In this document: one piece after another, positions 1-14,200 of the stretch | How positions within the stretch are numbered: position 1 is the stretch's first letter | Layout: each line of letters begins with the position of its first letter | NCBI GenBank assembly: GCA_911728455.2 | Contig: OU452219.1 | Coordinates: forward strand, 1,059,001-1,123,000 | Direction: 5' to 3' | Length of the DNA stretch: 64,000 nucleotides | DNA from: Marthasterias glacialis | Taxonomy: Eukaryota > Echinodermata > Asteroidea > Forcipulatida > Asteriidae | The notes under the pieces: generated by a model | The model's database searches: none | Seen by the model: only the letters and a program-made list of their open reading frames with translations | Told to the model about the DNA's origin: nothing | Program-made: the position numbers and the translations under genes

Positions 1-1150
1 GTGCTTGTTCAAATAAAAAAGTTTCCATTTAAAACTTTGTAGAAAGTTCTTCCTCATTAAGATTCTGGTCTTGTAAAATAAATTCTAATCCGGTAAAAAT
101 TTTGAGCTACAAGCCCTGCGGGCTTGTGGAATTTTATCCCAAATTCGAGCCCTGCATGACCATGTTTATACCATGTTAAGTTGTGTGAACAGTAACATTT
201 TCTGTATTACCAATTGAGGTTAATGCAAGCCCTTTAAGGATATTCAACCATGAAGCTGACTCCATTTCCTGTGGTTCTAGTCAATTTTGATTATTCTGTG
301 TAACTGTCGGCTGTCCCCCCCCCCCCCAGCAGGAATCTTAATTTCAACCTTAGCCATCTCTAGGGCTTCTCTCCACCTCCCACTGTCCTCCAACTCATTA
401 ACATGAACGGAAAAAACAATCCAAACTCACTTTCCTGCATCTTTGGAAATACACCGCGGGTGATAAAATTAATCTGCACGATGAAATGTTTTGGTGGCTC
501 AAAATATTCACAATGTACATAAAATATGCATACACATTTTTTTTTAAATCAATCTTATGAATTGGAAATATTTATAAGCATGGATAAAACCTAAATTGGG
601 CAAAATTCTTCTCCTCCAAGAATTACGGTCACTCAGGAGTGTGATCTGTGTTTCTTTAACCTTCCTAAATCCATGTATTAATAAAATTTAAAATTGAATA
701 ACTGCTTGAACTACCAAGTTATGGATTGTGGACTTTTGTTAACAAGAAGTCTGAATTCTGTTTAGATTGGCTTGTCTAAGAGATAATATTCAGATTGCGT
801 ATTTCCCAACTGATTGTTGATGACGTCTGATATTGGGCAATACATTCAATAGGATCTTTTTCTGTTGGGTTGTCCATATGGTGGGGATATTGGGTTGATA
901 TTGGAAAGTAAAACGCTTTTTATGAGCAAACAGCATTTTTGAAGCATGTTATCATTTGTTGTTATTTCAAGAATTTGATTTTTGTTTCGTCACTGGTTAG
1001 TCTAGTTTTTATCTTCGATAAGATTTGATGGTGTGTAATCTTGAATAAAAACAACATGTAAGATGGGTGGTTGGATGATTGCACTCATCCAAAAAACAAA
1101 CAGTATGGAAATGTCTGTAGATTATACAGTTATGAATTCATGAGCATATT
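1..1150. other. Unannotated AT-rich stretch
   Basis: I see no coding exon, RNA gene or named repeat here. A poly-C run lies near 315-328. The START-domain gene downstream must begin further upstream, because the first exon visible opens in mid-protein, so this is probably intron. Confidence 0.4.
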
Positions 1151-1154
1151 GTAA

Positions 1155-1450
1155 AGGGTAGACTTGACTAAAGTCTTTCTTTCGTCATTATGGTCTATAA
1201 TCCAACATCCGCCGTGGCCCTGTGCAAAATAGTACATGTACAGAAAATCACAGAAAGTTTAAGTGCTCCCTCTAGTGCCAATTTATCAACTTGCTATCAA
1301 AAGACCATAGCAAGTCGATAGATTGGCACTTGAGGGCACACTTTAACTTTCTGTGATTTTCTGTACATGTACTAATGTGTATTTTGCGCGGGGCGTGGCA
1401 TATGTTGTATATAGACCATAATGACTAAAGACAGACTTGAGTCAAGTCTA
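1155..1450. repeat. Fold-back (MITE-like) element, about 295 bp
   Basis: The left end (about 1158-1200) reads as the reverse complement of the right end (about 1408-1449). The pairing continues inward, for example the block around 1230-1262 with that around 1337-1372, so nearly the whole element can fold into one hairpin around 1300. No open frame. This is the form of a non-autonomous inverted-repeat transposon; the superfamily is not recognised. Confidence 0.75.
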
Positions 1451-1730
1451 GTTGTAAAGGTGGATTACCAGTCAGTGTTTAAGGTCCAACATTTGTAGTG
1501 GACCTAAATATAGAACGATGGCACACCCTACTTTGTCGGTCAATCCACATGGGGAAACATGTGTTATTCTCGTCATGTGCTTGAAACACAGTGAGATGTG
1601 AGACTGAGAACAGTGGGCTGGTGTCTTATACCATAGAGATATAAGCCAATATGTCTAGGCTTATACTGAGACTACATGTAGAATCCCCTGTACAAATACA
1701 CAACATTTGGTTTTAAAGTAGTAGCACATA

Positions 1731-2130
1731 GTGGCCGAGAGGTCTAGCGCACCGGACTCAAGCTCTGGTGTTTCTGATCAGCAGAGTGTGGGTTCGAGTC
1801 CCGGTCTTGACACTTGTGTCCTTAAGCAAGACACTTAATCATTATTGCTTCTTCCTTCAGATGGGGCGTAAAGCTGTAGGTCCTGTGTCTTGTGTAATGC
1901 ACGTAAAAGAACCCAGTTACACTTATCGTTAAGAGAAGGGGTTTGCGGCGGTGTTTCTGGCAGTGACTGCTGAATGTGCCGCAGCACCTTTTTAACCCTT
2001 ATAAGGTGCTACATAAATGGGTCTCATAATTCAAAAACTTCAAAAACATGTAAAAAATGACAATAATAAGCGCTTTGAGTACCTAATTGCTGGTAGATAC
2101 GTGCGTTATATAAGACTCTGGTATTGTTAT
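1731..2130 (+). mobile_element. tRNA-derived SINE (Leu-type head)
   Basis: The 5' part, about 1731-1806, resembles a class II tRNA with a long variable arm. It has an A-box-like GTGGCCGAGAGGTC and a perfect B box, GGTTCGAGTCC, near 1791. An unrelated body follows, with a motif like TCCTTAAGCAAGACACTTAA, and ends near 2130. The same body recurs inverted at 5985-6255 and as fragments near 39.4 and 40.1 kb. The run-on non-tRNA body shows it is a SINE and not a functional tRNA gene. Confidence 0.75.
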
Positions 2131-2294
2131 TAAGTCTAAGAGTCTGGAAGTAAAAAAGACACTAGGCTCAGGTCCGGGATTTGAATCAGGGTCCACAGAG
2201 GTGAAAGTCAGGGTAGAAAACACTGAGTTACTCTGAATGCCGTGTTGATATTAAAAATAATATCATTTTTTTTTTTTTTTTTTTTTTTTCACAG

Positions 2295-5200
2295 TTGTTG
2301 CCGATCGAGACAAGTTTGGGATGGCAACTTTCTGGGATCTACAGCAACCTAAGGGTTTGGAAACGACATCTCTTGTTGCAGAACAACTCCAGTTTTACCC
2401 TTCATGGGTGCAGTGCAATTCTGAGTGGGGAGACAGAGGTAAGTGTGTTGTGCAATAGAAGACCCAGTGACAAGATTTCTATAACTGACAAAGGAGATTT
2501 GTTGTACGGATTTTCAGGAAAATTAAGCAGGAACATTTCAATAAATAAAACAAATTGTGTAAAGTTTGTTCAGGCACCAACTTCTCTCTATGAAATTCTT
2601 CATGCTGAAGTGCTGTCAGCTCACTACGAAAGATATATTTGTTCAACTAAAGAAAGAGTGATAACTTGTCACCATCAACCATGGAAAAACAGGGGTATTG
2701 TCAGTTTACAGAAAAATTGTATCGTTTTGCTGATTGTCGGAGAATTTTTTTTTCATTTTTCATTGAAATAAAACTTGCCTGGTGTAAAATTTACGTAAAT
2801 TACACTGAGAAATATTTCTGTGTGAAATGCTGTGTTTCTCACCAAGGAAGAAAACGTCTGATATATTTGAGGAAATAGTAATACAATGTAGTGCATGGTG
2901 TACCTGGATTATTTTTAGTACATGTACATCAAATGATTCACAATTGCCGGTTGCCATGACCTCATTTGACTCATGGGACCACTTGTAGGTCAAACTTTTC
3001 CAAGATGTTTGAGGTCACTGGGGTCATCTTTTCTCTTTTAAGATAGAAACTCAAGTAAATGCGCAACTGCTAACTTTGATATGATGAAACAAAGCTGACT
3101 AAGCTAAATATTTGCCTTTGCTAAATCTTGTATAAATAAATTAGCCAGTGAAGGATTAATTTTGTATAGCACAGCAAAATGCTACACAAAATGTATTAGT
3201 TTTTACTCAAAAATCATCATTTACTACTCAATGTTTAGCAATCAGTTTTCACAAAACACGCTCAGTCTACATGTACATGTCTACATTGCGTACAGTTGGA
3301 TTTTAGGGGAAATATTTGTCTGAGGAGTCAATGACACTAGGTTTATCAATTTCAGCTAGTCGATAATTTGAAGGACACTGAATCAAATTTGTTTATCTAA
3401 ACAACCCTGTAGAAATAGTATGAACTTGTACAGCCTTGAATTTCATCTATTGGTTTCTATTAATAAAGCAAGTTCTATTCAAGGTCCAGTAATTACCATC
3501 TGTTGGTACTGGATATTTACTGTAGATACCGCCGCTATGAGAACCATTGTATTGTTTGAAAACATTTATTTCACTTTAACAGTTTATTATTTATAATTTG
3601 ACTGTCGGCTCCATGATGGTAGAGCCATGGTTTTGCTGAAACTTTTGACTGCAGTTCATAGTTTCATCCGTACATACAACCATTTATGCACCTGGGTGAA
3701 GAGAAGCAATTTATGGTTGAGTGTCCTGCTGAAACATCAGCCAGACCATGATTCAAATCATCATGCTTATATTCATAAGATAGATACCAGAATCTGTAGC
3801 CCTTACTATGCAATCAATACACTCCGATGTATTTAACATGTTAAATTGTGAACTTGGGACAGTTTCAGTGAACTGCTGAACCGATCGCTTTAAACTTGCC
3901 AAAATCTTCTCATAATTGGTCCACCATGGATATTTGATCACAGGACATTCTGGCAACGATGCAGAACGTGACCAAATATCAGGAGTGGAATGCCGACGTA
4001 GCAAGTATCTCCCAGTCTTCCCCGCCAAAGATACTCGTCGACCATGACGAAGATTTCCCCGCCTTCAAGGATGTGATACGCATCACTTCGTCAAGTCACC
4101 CGGGGACAGCACAAACTGGCATCCTGAGTCGGATGCTATCAATTTGCTTCACAGAACTCCCTCTGTTGGCATTTTTTATCAATTCGCCAAGTGCAATTGA
4201 TGACAGAAAAGACATTGTTATTCAAAGGTGAGACAGAACTTCGAAGATATTTGTTTTTTTCTGAATCCTTAACAGAGAGTTAGTACTGATACAGTTGTAC
4301 CAAGGATTAATTGAGACTGAAATGTTGTCAGTGTCATGGGAGTTGAAAAGCTGTTTTGAATCCAATCTTAATTGTCTTGTCTTGTTTGGTTAATGCTGTG
4401 TTTCATTGGAGACCTGTATAAACACATCAAATTATAAAGTCAAATTATAGTAGATTAGTTGTACATGAAGTGAAGTATGTTTCTTGACAATTAGATAGAT
4501 TCAGATGAATGTCATATGTTGTTATTCCACAAGCAAATGTCGTACTTTCTTATGAAATGTACTACAAGAGTTGTAATCTTTAATGTATACCACACACACA
4601 GCCTTGTCATTTGATTGGTGGAGTACCTGTCACGTGTCATACTTTATTTTGCTATGTGTTTACATGATTTAATGTCCCGACATTGGCACGTCCTACATCA
4701 TTAGTTTTTGGACGGTGTACATGGATTTTGGCCCTTAATTCGCAGTATCGTTCCCAAAATGATCGTTCCCGCCCTTCCGTCCAATGAGGCAAAGTCATGT
4801 CATGGCAGACAAGGTTGGTATCTATATGGAGTCATTCCATGTTATTTAGAAGGGGTTGTTAGAGTTTTCAGAGTGTGGGGCAGACGAGTTTACTTGTTTT
4901 TTATGTTTATTGTGAACAAAATTTATAATGACAAGGATCTAGCCTATGTGTGAGGTACATAAAACAAGTATTAAATGCATTTTATTCATGCAGTGTGGCA
5001 GAATATAATTACTCTGTGAAATCTGGCTGTCCCATTTCACTTGGCTTCGCCTTGTGAAATGAAATAGTCCAGATTTCCCCTCGTGATTACATTCTGCGAC
5101 AGTGCACTCAAATGCATCCAATATTTCTATAACATTTGTTTTGACGATGTGATTTGCCTGTGGTTTTCACTCAACTAAGAGAAATAGTAGGGTTTTGTTT

Positions 5201-8200
5201 TTTTTGATATTGCAAATCTTGTCTTGATACAAGTAATTGTTTTCTACAGCTGTCATGCACAAATCTTCCACTTCATGCAAGTTATGACATGTGTCTTGTC
5301 TTAAATTTGTCTTGTGTCTAGCTTAGTGGCTCTCTAGTTGATGAAGTATACAGGTTGGTTAAAAATGTAGTTTTACTGTTTTTATTTTAAGAAATCAATA
5401 GATTCTCTTTATTAATTTCTTCCAAAGTTTGGCAAGAAAATTACATATTAAAATCAACAGAGCCTCTCATCTCAAATTGAATTTTGTCATTCCAATAATA
5501 ACTGTTTTGTTACCATGGATACAGAATATGGAAGATTGAAAGGGACAGCTCTTGCTGGATGTTTAGTAAAAACACTGAGCAAAACAGGACAAAGCAGACG
5601 TCATGGTGCTATTTTCTTTTACAACCGGTTTTAGATGGTGAGTGCAGTAGACTTGACACATAAGTTCTTCTTGCCGATGGTTATGGTGTTTGCTGTCCCA
5701 TGTCTCTTTTGTCTTTTGTGCTTTGTTGTTTGCTTACAGTTTATATTTTCTCTTTTGATTGTTTTTTGTTTTTTTGTTTTTTTTGTACGGGCACTTCCTA
5801 ACACAAGCTGTGCTTTTTTGGCTGTGCCCCCCAGTTCTTATTATTCTACCAATTCTTATCTATTGTAACACTATCGATTGCTGGAATTTGAAATAAATGT
5901 TGAAACTTTTTTGTCTGGTGTGAGGTGTTTCCATCTACATCTACACTGATACTCAGCAAAGTTCAATGCTGGATATTAACGCTGAGGGAGCATGGAACTG
6001 CAGCCAACCATGCCAGAAACACCGGGGCGAACCCCTTCTCTTAGCATTGACTGTACTTGGCTCTATTACGTGTGTTAATAGTTTTTAATTCAACACACAG
6101 GACCTACGTTTTTACGTTTACGTACCAGATGAAGGACACAGCAATATTGGTTAAGTGGCTTGCTTAAGGACACAAGTGTCAAGATTGGGACTCGAACCCA
6201 CTCTCTGCTGATCAGAAACACCAGAGCTCCTAACCGCTCGGCCACAACGTGCCACATAGACACGCCAGCATGCTGAAGCTGGCTTGATGGAGCGAACACA
6301 ACCTCAAAATATGCACACAAAAAACAATCAATTTAAGGGGAAAAAAGTTCCAATATTTAATTTTTGACTGTTGAGCAAATTGACAAAAATAACTCAAGAG
6401 GCATGATTCAAAACGATACAGGATACAAAATACTGCCCATTTCATGAGATTTGTGTTGAATACATTCTAATTCTCCCTGTTAATATGATGATTGTCTTAC
6501 AGTGTCTGGTAAGAGTGTGATCCATTACATCACAAGTTCATCACCAGACTCCACAAGTTCCTCAAAGGACCTTGAAAAACAATTAGCCGACAGTCTGGCT
6601 GCTCTCCGGCACTACCTTAACCATACACATTTGAAGCTTCTCCCACTGAGCTACACAACTCTACAGCACGTCTGCGATTTCTTGCCTAATCTAACCGACG
6701 AGGAAGAAGATGTTGTCTCTATGCAAGAAACCCATCTCGGAGAACCATGTTATGCTTTAAATAAACAGGGAGGTGGCAATGGAACTGGGTATCCCCCAGA
6801 CATAAAACTCTTACCAGGGAGCTCGTCCGTGAAAACAAAGACTAAGTCTACGAAGAGGACCCCATTACCCCCTGGGAATAAGTGGAAGAAAGCCGCACCC
6901 TCTCGAAGTAGGCGGAGTCGAATGAGAGTGTTTGCAGCTGGTGTTAGTGGTGGCGGGGGTGGGGTTAACGCTGGGGGGACAGAGTCTTCCAGTAGTGAGG
7001 ACACTGGCTATTCTGATTGGATGAGCAATAAAGGGAGCCTAGAGAGGGATGGGAAAGCCCCGCCGGCCATGACCTCTGACCCTGGGGTTGTGACGAGTAT
7101 GATTGATTACATGCTCTGTGAAGGGGAGGCCACATCTCTGAAAGGTGAGCCTCCTTTTGTTGGTCATCCATGATCTCTCGCTGCTTATCATAATTCATAA
7201 CTGCTATCACAATAGTAAACAGTGAGCAGCTGAACAGGATCTGTTTACTACTATAAACTAATTAGTCAACAACTACCTAAGGTTTATGCCTCTGCCTCAG
7301 TCTTCTATAAACTGCCTAGATCCTTTTAAAGTAGAATACAGGATTGGTATTCATCCAATTTTTTATATTAGTATCTGTCTGAAAACTGACTGATTATGAA
7401 GTTCATACCAGTACCAATCTTCCATAGAAATATTTCTGTCTGAAATACTGTCAAAGTCAAGAAAATAGAATTTGAATACCCTGATTTTAATTTCGGTTGT
7501 AATAATCAAAATTAAGGACAATGCGTTTACATGCTGAAAAGTGTGCACGGTTTTTCACTATTTTCTCCTGACTTGCATGGCGGATTGAGCCCAAATTTTC
7601 ACAGGTTTGATTTTTCATATAGTTTGAATCAGACAAAGTAAGAACACTGCACTATCAGCTTTACCAATCCTATATTTACCTTTAACCTTGCATACATGGT
7701 ACATGTATGTTAACTTAGCTGAAACTAATCAGTGGTTGTACAATTGTGTACACACCAAGCACATTTGTCAAACCATAGTTTGCCTTTCTTTTTGAGCTTA
7801 TTGAGGGTGCTGTTTGAGCTCGTGACAATCCTATTCAAAAAGGTTTCTTGAGTATGATTTTGTCTTTCCTTTAGATGACACTTGGTGCAATTAATACTTA
7901 CAGGGTTGTGAACACAATTCTTGGTAACTGAGATTTTTAATTGACCATGGATAGTCATTTCAACTGAGATTCAGGTTTTTTGTTGTAGATTTAAGCAATC
8001 TAGCACAAATCATCGCAGCACCATACATGTAGAGAATGCAACACCCAATTCACAATATGAATCTTGTCTCAATACACTGCACTGCAAAGCTGAAACAACT
8101 ATACCCCATATAATAATAACAATAATAATAATAATAATAATGAAAATGTATGAAGCGCACAATTCCATCAAAAGTGCTCATGGCACAGATACATAAGAAA

Positions 8201-11200
8201 AACCAGATCTAAGCCAGATCTAAGGTATTTTATTTATAACTAGAATAGTCAAATTTTCTTTGTTCACCCCAAAACTAAAATATAAAAAACAAGAATACAG
8301 CAGAAAATCCAGAAAAGCAATATTTAAATGTATCATTAAAAAGATGAGTTTTAGGTTTTTCTTCCAACACAAAGCACATGCACCAAGCATACCGTTCACA
8401 TACAACAATAAATTTTCTTAATTATTCATTGTCTTCCAAAATTCTCTGAAGTCCTCCAGAATCCTCCATAGTAAATTTTCATAATGCCCTAAATCCACCA
8501 CAATCCTCCAAATCTCATTGAAGGATGCTTCCTCAATCCTCCACACTCCTCCATGTATCAAATGTTGACCTTCCTCAATCCTTCATACTCCTCCAATTGG
8601 TGATTTTCCAATGTGCCTCAATCAGACAAAATCCTCCAAATCCTCCAAATCCTCCGGAGGATTATGGAGGACTTAGGAAGGTTAGGGTTAAAAATATGAT
8701 GATTTGACATACGATGGCAGTTTATTCTGGGGACACGGCATGAATAAAAGACTGATCACCCCATGAACGATTAGATTCAGGCTCAATGAGGAGGTTTCAA
8801 TTGTCAGAACAGAGTTTGCGAGGAGGATCGTAAGGTGTAGTCAGCACCACAGTACCTCAAAGAGTTGATATCAGTTAATGAGACCAACATTCGCACTAGA
8901 AGTAATAGAGTAAGGCTTAACTATCCTTAAGTATGTCCGATGCCTAGTAAGGCATATGGTGACCGTGCTTTTTCAATTTATGCACCTATTCTGTGGATCA
9001 GACCTCCTGCTTATATGAGGGCTGTAAGTGAATCTGGAGTTTTGAAATCGCAGCTTAAAACATTTATTTTTAAAAGGCACTACTCCTAAATAACTACTCC
9101 TAATACTTCTAACTGCTAATCTTTTTTTTGTAATTTCTGCTGTCTTGATGTGACTTCCTTTGGATTTACTGTGTACGGCGTTCTGAGATTTGAATGTAAA
9201 ACGCTGTATTTAAGCAACAAGAAGCAAGTTTGAATTCACAATGTAATTCTTGCAAATTTTTCTTTGACAAGTGGACTGATTATTAAGCAATGCTTCTTTA
9301 ACTCTTTGATATTTAGGTGGTTCAGCTGATTTGTATACATTAGCAGACCAGTGTGTCGCTGAGCTTCTGTCACAATCAAGACAAGTTGCTTCAATCGATG
9401 TCAACACTCCTATCACACAGCAGCAGGCTCAGACTGGAGGATGGTTGTGAGTTAATGCCTTTTATGTGCAATATTTTGACAGTGGAGTCAAGGTGTGGGC
9501 TCAAGCTAAGAGAAAACTTGTGTTTTGTGGAGACGTGGGACATTGACCTAAATCCCAAGCCCCTCTCCCCTACCCCCTTATCTTCATCAAACAGGTAGAT
9601 AAACTGTCCCCCCCTCCTCAGAGACACCTACTTAATATGTTGAAGAGTAAGGTTAGGTGTCACACCCTTGATGAGATTACCATTGGCCAGACTTGGAGTT
9701 GAACCATAAACCTTCAGAGTTTACAAAGCTAGACTTGTCAGGCACAGCCTGATCAGCAGCGTTTGGGGACAGTGTTCAGATTTGTAGATTTGTAGGTGTA
9801 ATTGTGACATAGACAAAAGTACAACCATCCTATGTTAAGTTTGTTCTGGTTATTTGTTTTTGTTACTGCAGTTTTCACTCACTTGCCAAAGATGTAGTAA
9901 TTTTGCAGAAAAGTGCTGTTCAGCGAAAGTACCATTGGTAAGTCCATTTCAGTGTACATTATAGAACAGTTTGAAACGTGTTTCCGGAGATAATTGTGAG
10001 AAGTTATTCCACATGATTTTTAAGAATGATCTACATACATGTACAGTATGATGTTAAACCTGGTTGCAATCATGTTTTTTTTTTAACTGTAACAGGGTCG
10101 TTTCTTTGAAAAAATCCTACATGTATTCACAAAACCAAAGGTGTGAATTATGACTTTGTTGCAGAGAGCAAATTGTGGTTTTACAAGACTACCACATGCA
10201 ACAGTTGTTTCCAAATCTGACTGACACCCTTGTTCCACTGACCAGACGATATTTAGACTATTAGGCACATGATTCATAGCAACATGATTCATGACTCCCT
10301 GCACACACGTCACACGCGGCAACTTTGCCACGCTCACCATATTAGGAGTGAATAGGTATTTGTGTAAACGCCACGTCATCGATAACACACAGAGACACTG
10401 ACTTCCAAAATGGCACAACCGAGATTATTGCGATGATGACGTCAGGTGAATTGGGTCAATAGCCTGAATTCAGATTTGTTAAAAAATTTTATTATAGACT
10501 GAGTTCAGGCTTTTTCATATAATGAGGGTGTCTACAAAAACCTGATTGACATCCCTTACATTTATACATGCTTCACAATAGATCGTTCCGGCTTTGGCAA
10601 CAAGCCCTGCCCACACACCTTAGTTTGTGTGTTTTGACGCTGCACGTGTGACCGAGTTTGACTGAGGTCACATGACCAAAAGGCGTGATCCAATCGGTCA
10701 ATGCGCATAGTTTGATTGACAGGCCGGAATGGTCTATACATGATAGGTGATTCCTTGTCACACATGGTAATGTAGCAGTTACTTACATGTATTCAGTTCA
10801 TAGAATGTGTAGACCTCTTGTCAATTCCTTATCCATGCAGGTAACCCAAAAAACATATGGTGGTTGGTGTATAAGTGGGTCCAACAGAATGCCAGAAATG
10901 TGTATAGATGATGTGGCTTTAGGGAATGACATGGTTTTCAAGGCGTCTCTGTCCGGGGCACAATTTCAAAGAGCTACTGTACTTAAACACAAAAAGGGAG
11001 CTAGCCCATCGAAACTAAACTTACCAGAATAAGGTTATCAGCCAAAATACCATTCCACATGGACGATATGTGACTGGTATCCTGCTTATTTATGCTTAGC
11101 AGAAAAGGGTTAAGCAATATTTTCTGTTTAAGCAGCGCTATGAAATTGGGCCCTAATCCGTTCAGAGCATTTCCAAAGTACCTTCCAAGGTTTGTTTAAT

Positions 11201-14200
11201 TGACAAGATCAAGGTTTTTTTCTTCTTCTTTTTTTAAAGTTTTGGCCAGTCTTTGGTCAGTTTTAATCCTTGTTTTTTTGTTGTTGTCACCATTATAGCT
11301 GTTGATGGCTGAATTTTTATCTTGAGCTGTTATAATGCAATGTATCTTGTTGTTTTTAAAATTGTATGTGATTCCAAACTTACCGGTTGCAAATAAATTT
11401 GAAGTTACCTTACCTTACCTTACCTTGAAGTCAACAAAGTGACCAAAAGAAGTTAGTTGTAAATCAAACGCCAAAAGAAGTAATTGAGGGACATATTCCA
11501 GTGCTTAGATTATGAAATGCTGTATTTTTTATTGCAGTTTTCTGGGTAAGGGATTAATCAGAGCACCACCAGAGGAAGTCTACAAAGCAGTCAAAAATCC
11601 ACGGACACGGTTCATCTATGACAACATGCTAAAGGTACAGCTCAATTCATCTTTGTAGGTTTTGCGAACTTGTTCAGTCTAACCATCTAGTTTTCAAGAA
11701 ATGTCTTATTAAAAAAAAAAAAAAAGTGTTGCTGTTTATATTTTTATGGTATGTAACAGTGACACAGCAAATCTCTTAAATAATGATAATTTCAGACTTT
11801 TGTCTGAATTCAGACATTTTACGTCTGCCAATAGATGTTAAATTCTGCATCGGGGATAAAGAATATTAGTTTTTGTTTTACCCATACACCAATGTGTTTA
11901 AGCACTGTACACTCAGTTCTTTTCTGATTTCTGTGAAAACAAATCCGCAGGCACATTACTCGGGTGGGATTCGAACCCATGACCTTTGCCATTCTAGAGC
12001 AGATATCCTACCAACTAGACCATCGAGATTTCCCGGTAGCTAGAGGTTGTTTGATTTCTTTTTAACGGTTTCCAATAGATGCTAAATTTGCATCGGGGAT
12101 AAAGGATGGCAAAGGTCATGGGTTCGAATCCCACCCGAGTAATCCGCCTGCGGATTTTTTTTCACAAAAATAGGGAAAACACTGCTGAAACACGTTGGTG
12201 TATGGGTAAAACATAAAATAACATCCTTAAGCGTGATTCCAAAATCTTTGGATGTGCTGTGCAATCTGGTGTGGTTATCATGGGGTACATTTTCACTTTA
12301 CTTGCTCAATGCACCAATGGGAGATAACCAGAGAAGACTTTTCATTGGAGCAATCGTCATAAGCATCTTTCGGCATTATAGAAGACGTCATGATTATTGT
12401 ATTGCTTTATTTTTAGAAAATGGACATCATCAAGGAACTGGATGAAAATATACAAATTGGTGAGTAAAGAATCCAACAATATCTCAATGATAGTTAAATC
12501 TGCCAAACACTGTGTAACCTCACCTTTGCAGTGTGTTAGTAAATAGACTGTTTAGATCCTTTTACCATTATGATCTTTTGGGCTGCCGTACAAAACAAGT
12601 GAATTAAACGATAAGGACTCATAACGTATAACGTATGCAGTGAAATGTATGAAGTTTTTGTAGATGCATTCACCACACAATATCATATTGCAGGCTGGCG
12701 CAGTTTATCTATCATTCAAAACCACAGTAGATGAAATTGAACGGTCAGACAGTAGGAGGGTTGACTGTGTACTGTGTAGATACATTCACATGATATATTG
12801 CAGGCTGGCATAGTTTATCTGTTATTCAAAACCACAGTGGATGAAATAACTGAATGGTCAGACAGTAGGAGGGTTGACTGTGTACTGTGTAGATGCATTC
12901 ACATGATATATTGCAGGCTGGCATAGTTTATCTATCATTCAAAACCACAGTGGATGAAATAACTGAATGGTCAGATAGTAGGAGGATTGAACGATAAATA
13001 TTTCTTCTATTTGTGTTATATTTGACAGTTCATTCAGTCCACGAGGTTCCACAGTTACTACGTAAGGAATCCAGAGATTTCTGTTTGCTGCAAGCTAGCA
13101 AGATTGAGGTATTACTTACATTCAGTTAAATTTCATATTTGTTAAAGTAAATGGACATTGTTCTCAGTTAGTCTGTAATAATTCCCCATGATACATCTTG
13201 GGTGCGTTCTAGTTGTTTGTTCGCATTGGCCAACTGCGTTTTAATTATTGTGTTAGAACCTTAACAAGCGTTACTTTATATTCCCCAATTCTGAACAGAC
13301 TAAATAAGGACGACTCTTTTCATTAAGTTATTAATGCTGAAGAAAACTTACCAAATAAATGGTGTTTGAAGCTTTGCATGGTGTAAAGCACAGGAAACTA
13401 TAACTAGTAAACTAGTCAAATTTACGGGTACAACCATGTAAAAATCTCTTTCTCATGAAGACGAGCAGAGTATACTGTTCAAAACGTTGAGCCCACACCG
13501 GCTCCTCACAAAAAAGATTTTTACATGGTTGTACCCGCAAATTTTACTAGTTTACTAGTTATAGTTTCCTAAAACTTACCAAGGAATCAATACAAGTCAG
13601 AGCATTTTCCTGGTAACCTATTACCGTTTAGTAAAGTAAAAGCATTTTGGCTAGTAACCTATTGCTGCTTAGTAATGTCAAAACATTTTGGCTGGTAACC
13701 TATTACTGCTAACTAAGGTTAAAGCATTTTGGCTGGTTGCCTGTTAATGCTAACTAAAGTCAAAGCATTTTGGCTGGTAATTTGTTACCGCTAAGCAAGA
13801 TGAATTCATGCTTTGCATATGAGGCTCTGGTCACTTCCTGACAAGCTCATTGCATCGTCACCTCTCACTGCCTCTCTTTTTGTGTCCACTAGTCGTCATC
13901 ACACGTTGTTGCCTTCACCTCGGCCAGTATCAGTGAATGTCCACCATCAGAGTCAATCATCAGGAGTCAAGTGCTACCCAGCGGCTGGGTCATCGAGCCA
14001 GTTGGCAATAGCAGAGGTCCTTGCTCAATGGTCACTTACTTAGTACAGGTAAATTAAGAAATTCAAAATAGCCATTTGTAATGTACTGAAGAAAGTGAGA
14101 TGCTCTCATTCGTTCTAAAGTGCAGTTTTCATGTAGAAATCAGACTCTGGAAAACTTCTTGGCAGGCAAGCTCCTGTTCACTTTGAATCATCACCTAGTT

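Noticed and set aside
2666..2993. Short frames following the first START exon
   Set aside because: They lie beyond the GTAAGTG donor at 2439, in AT-rich intron.
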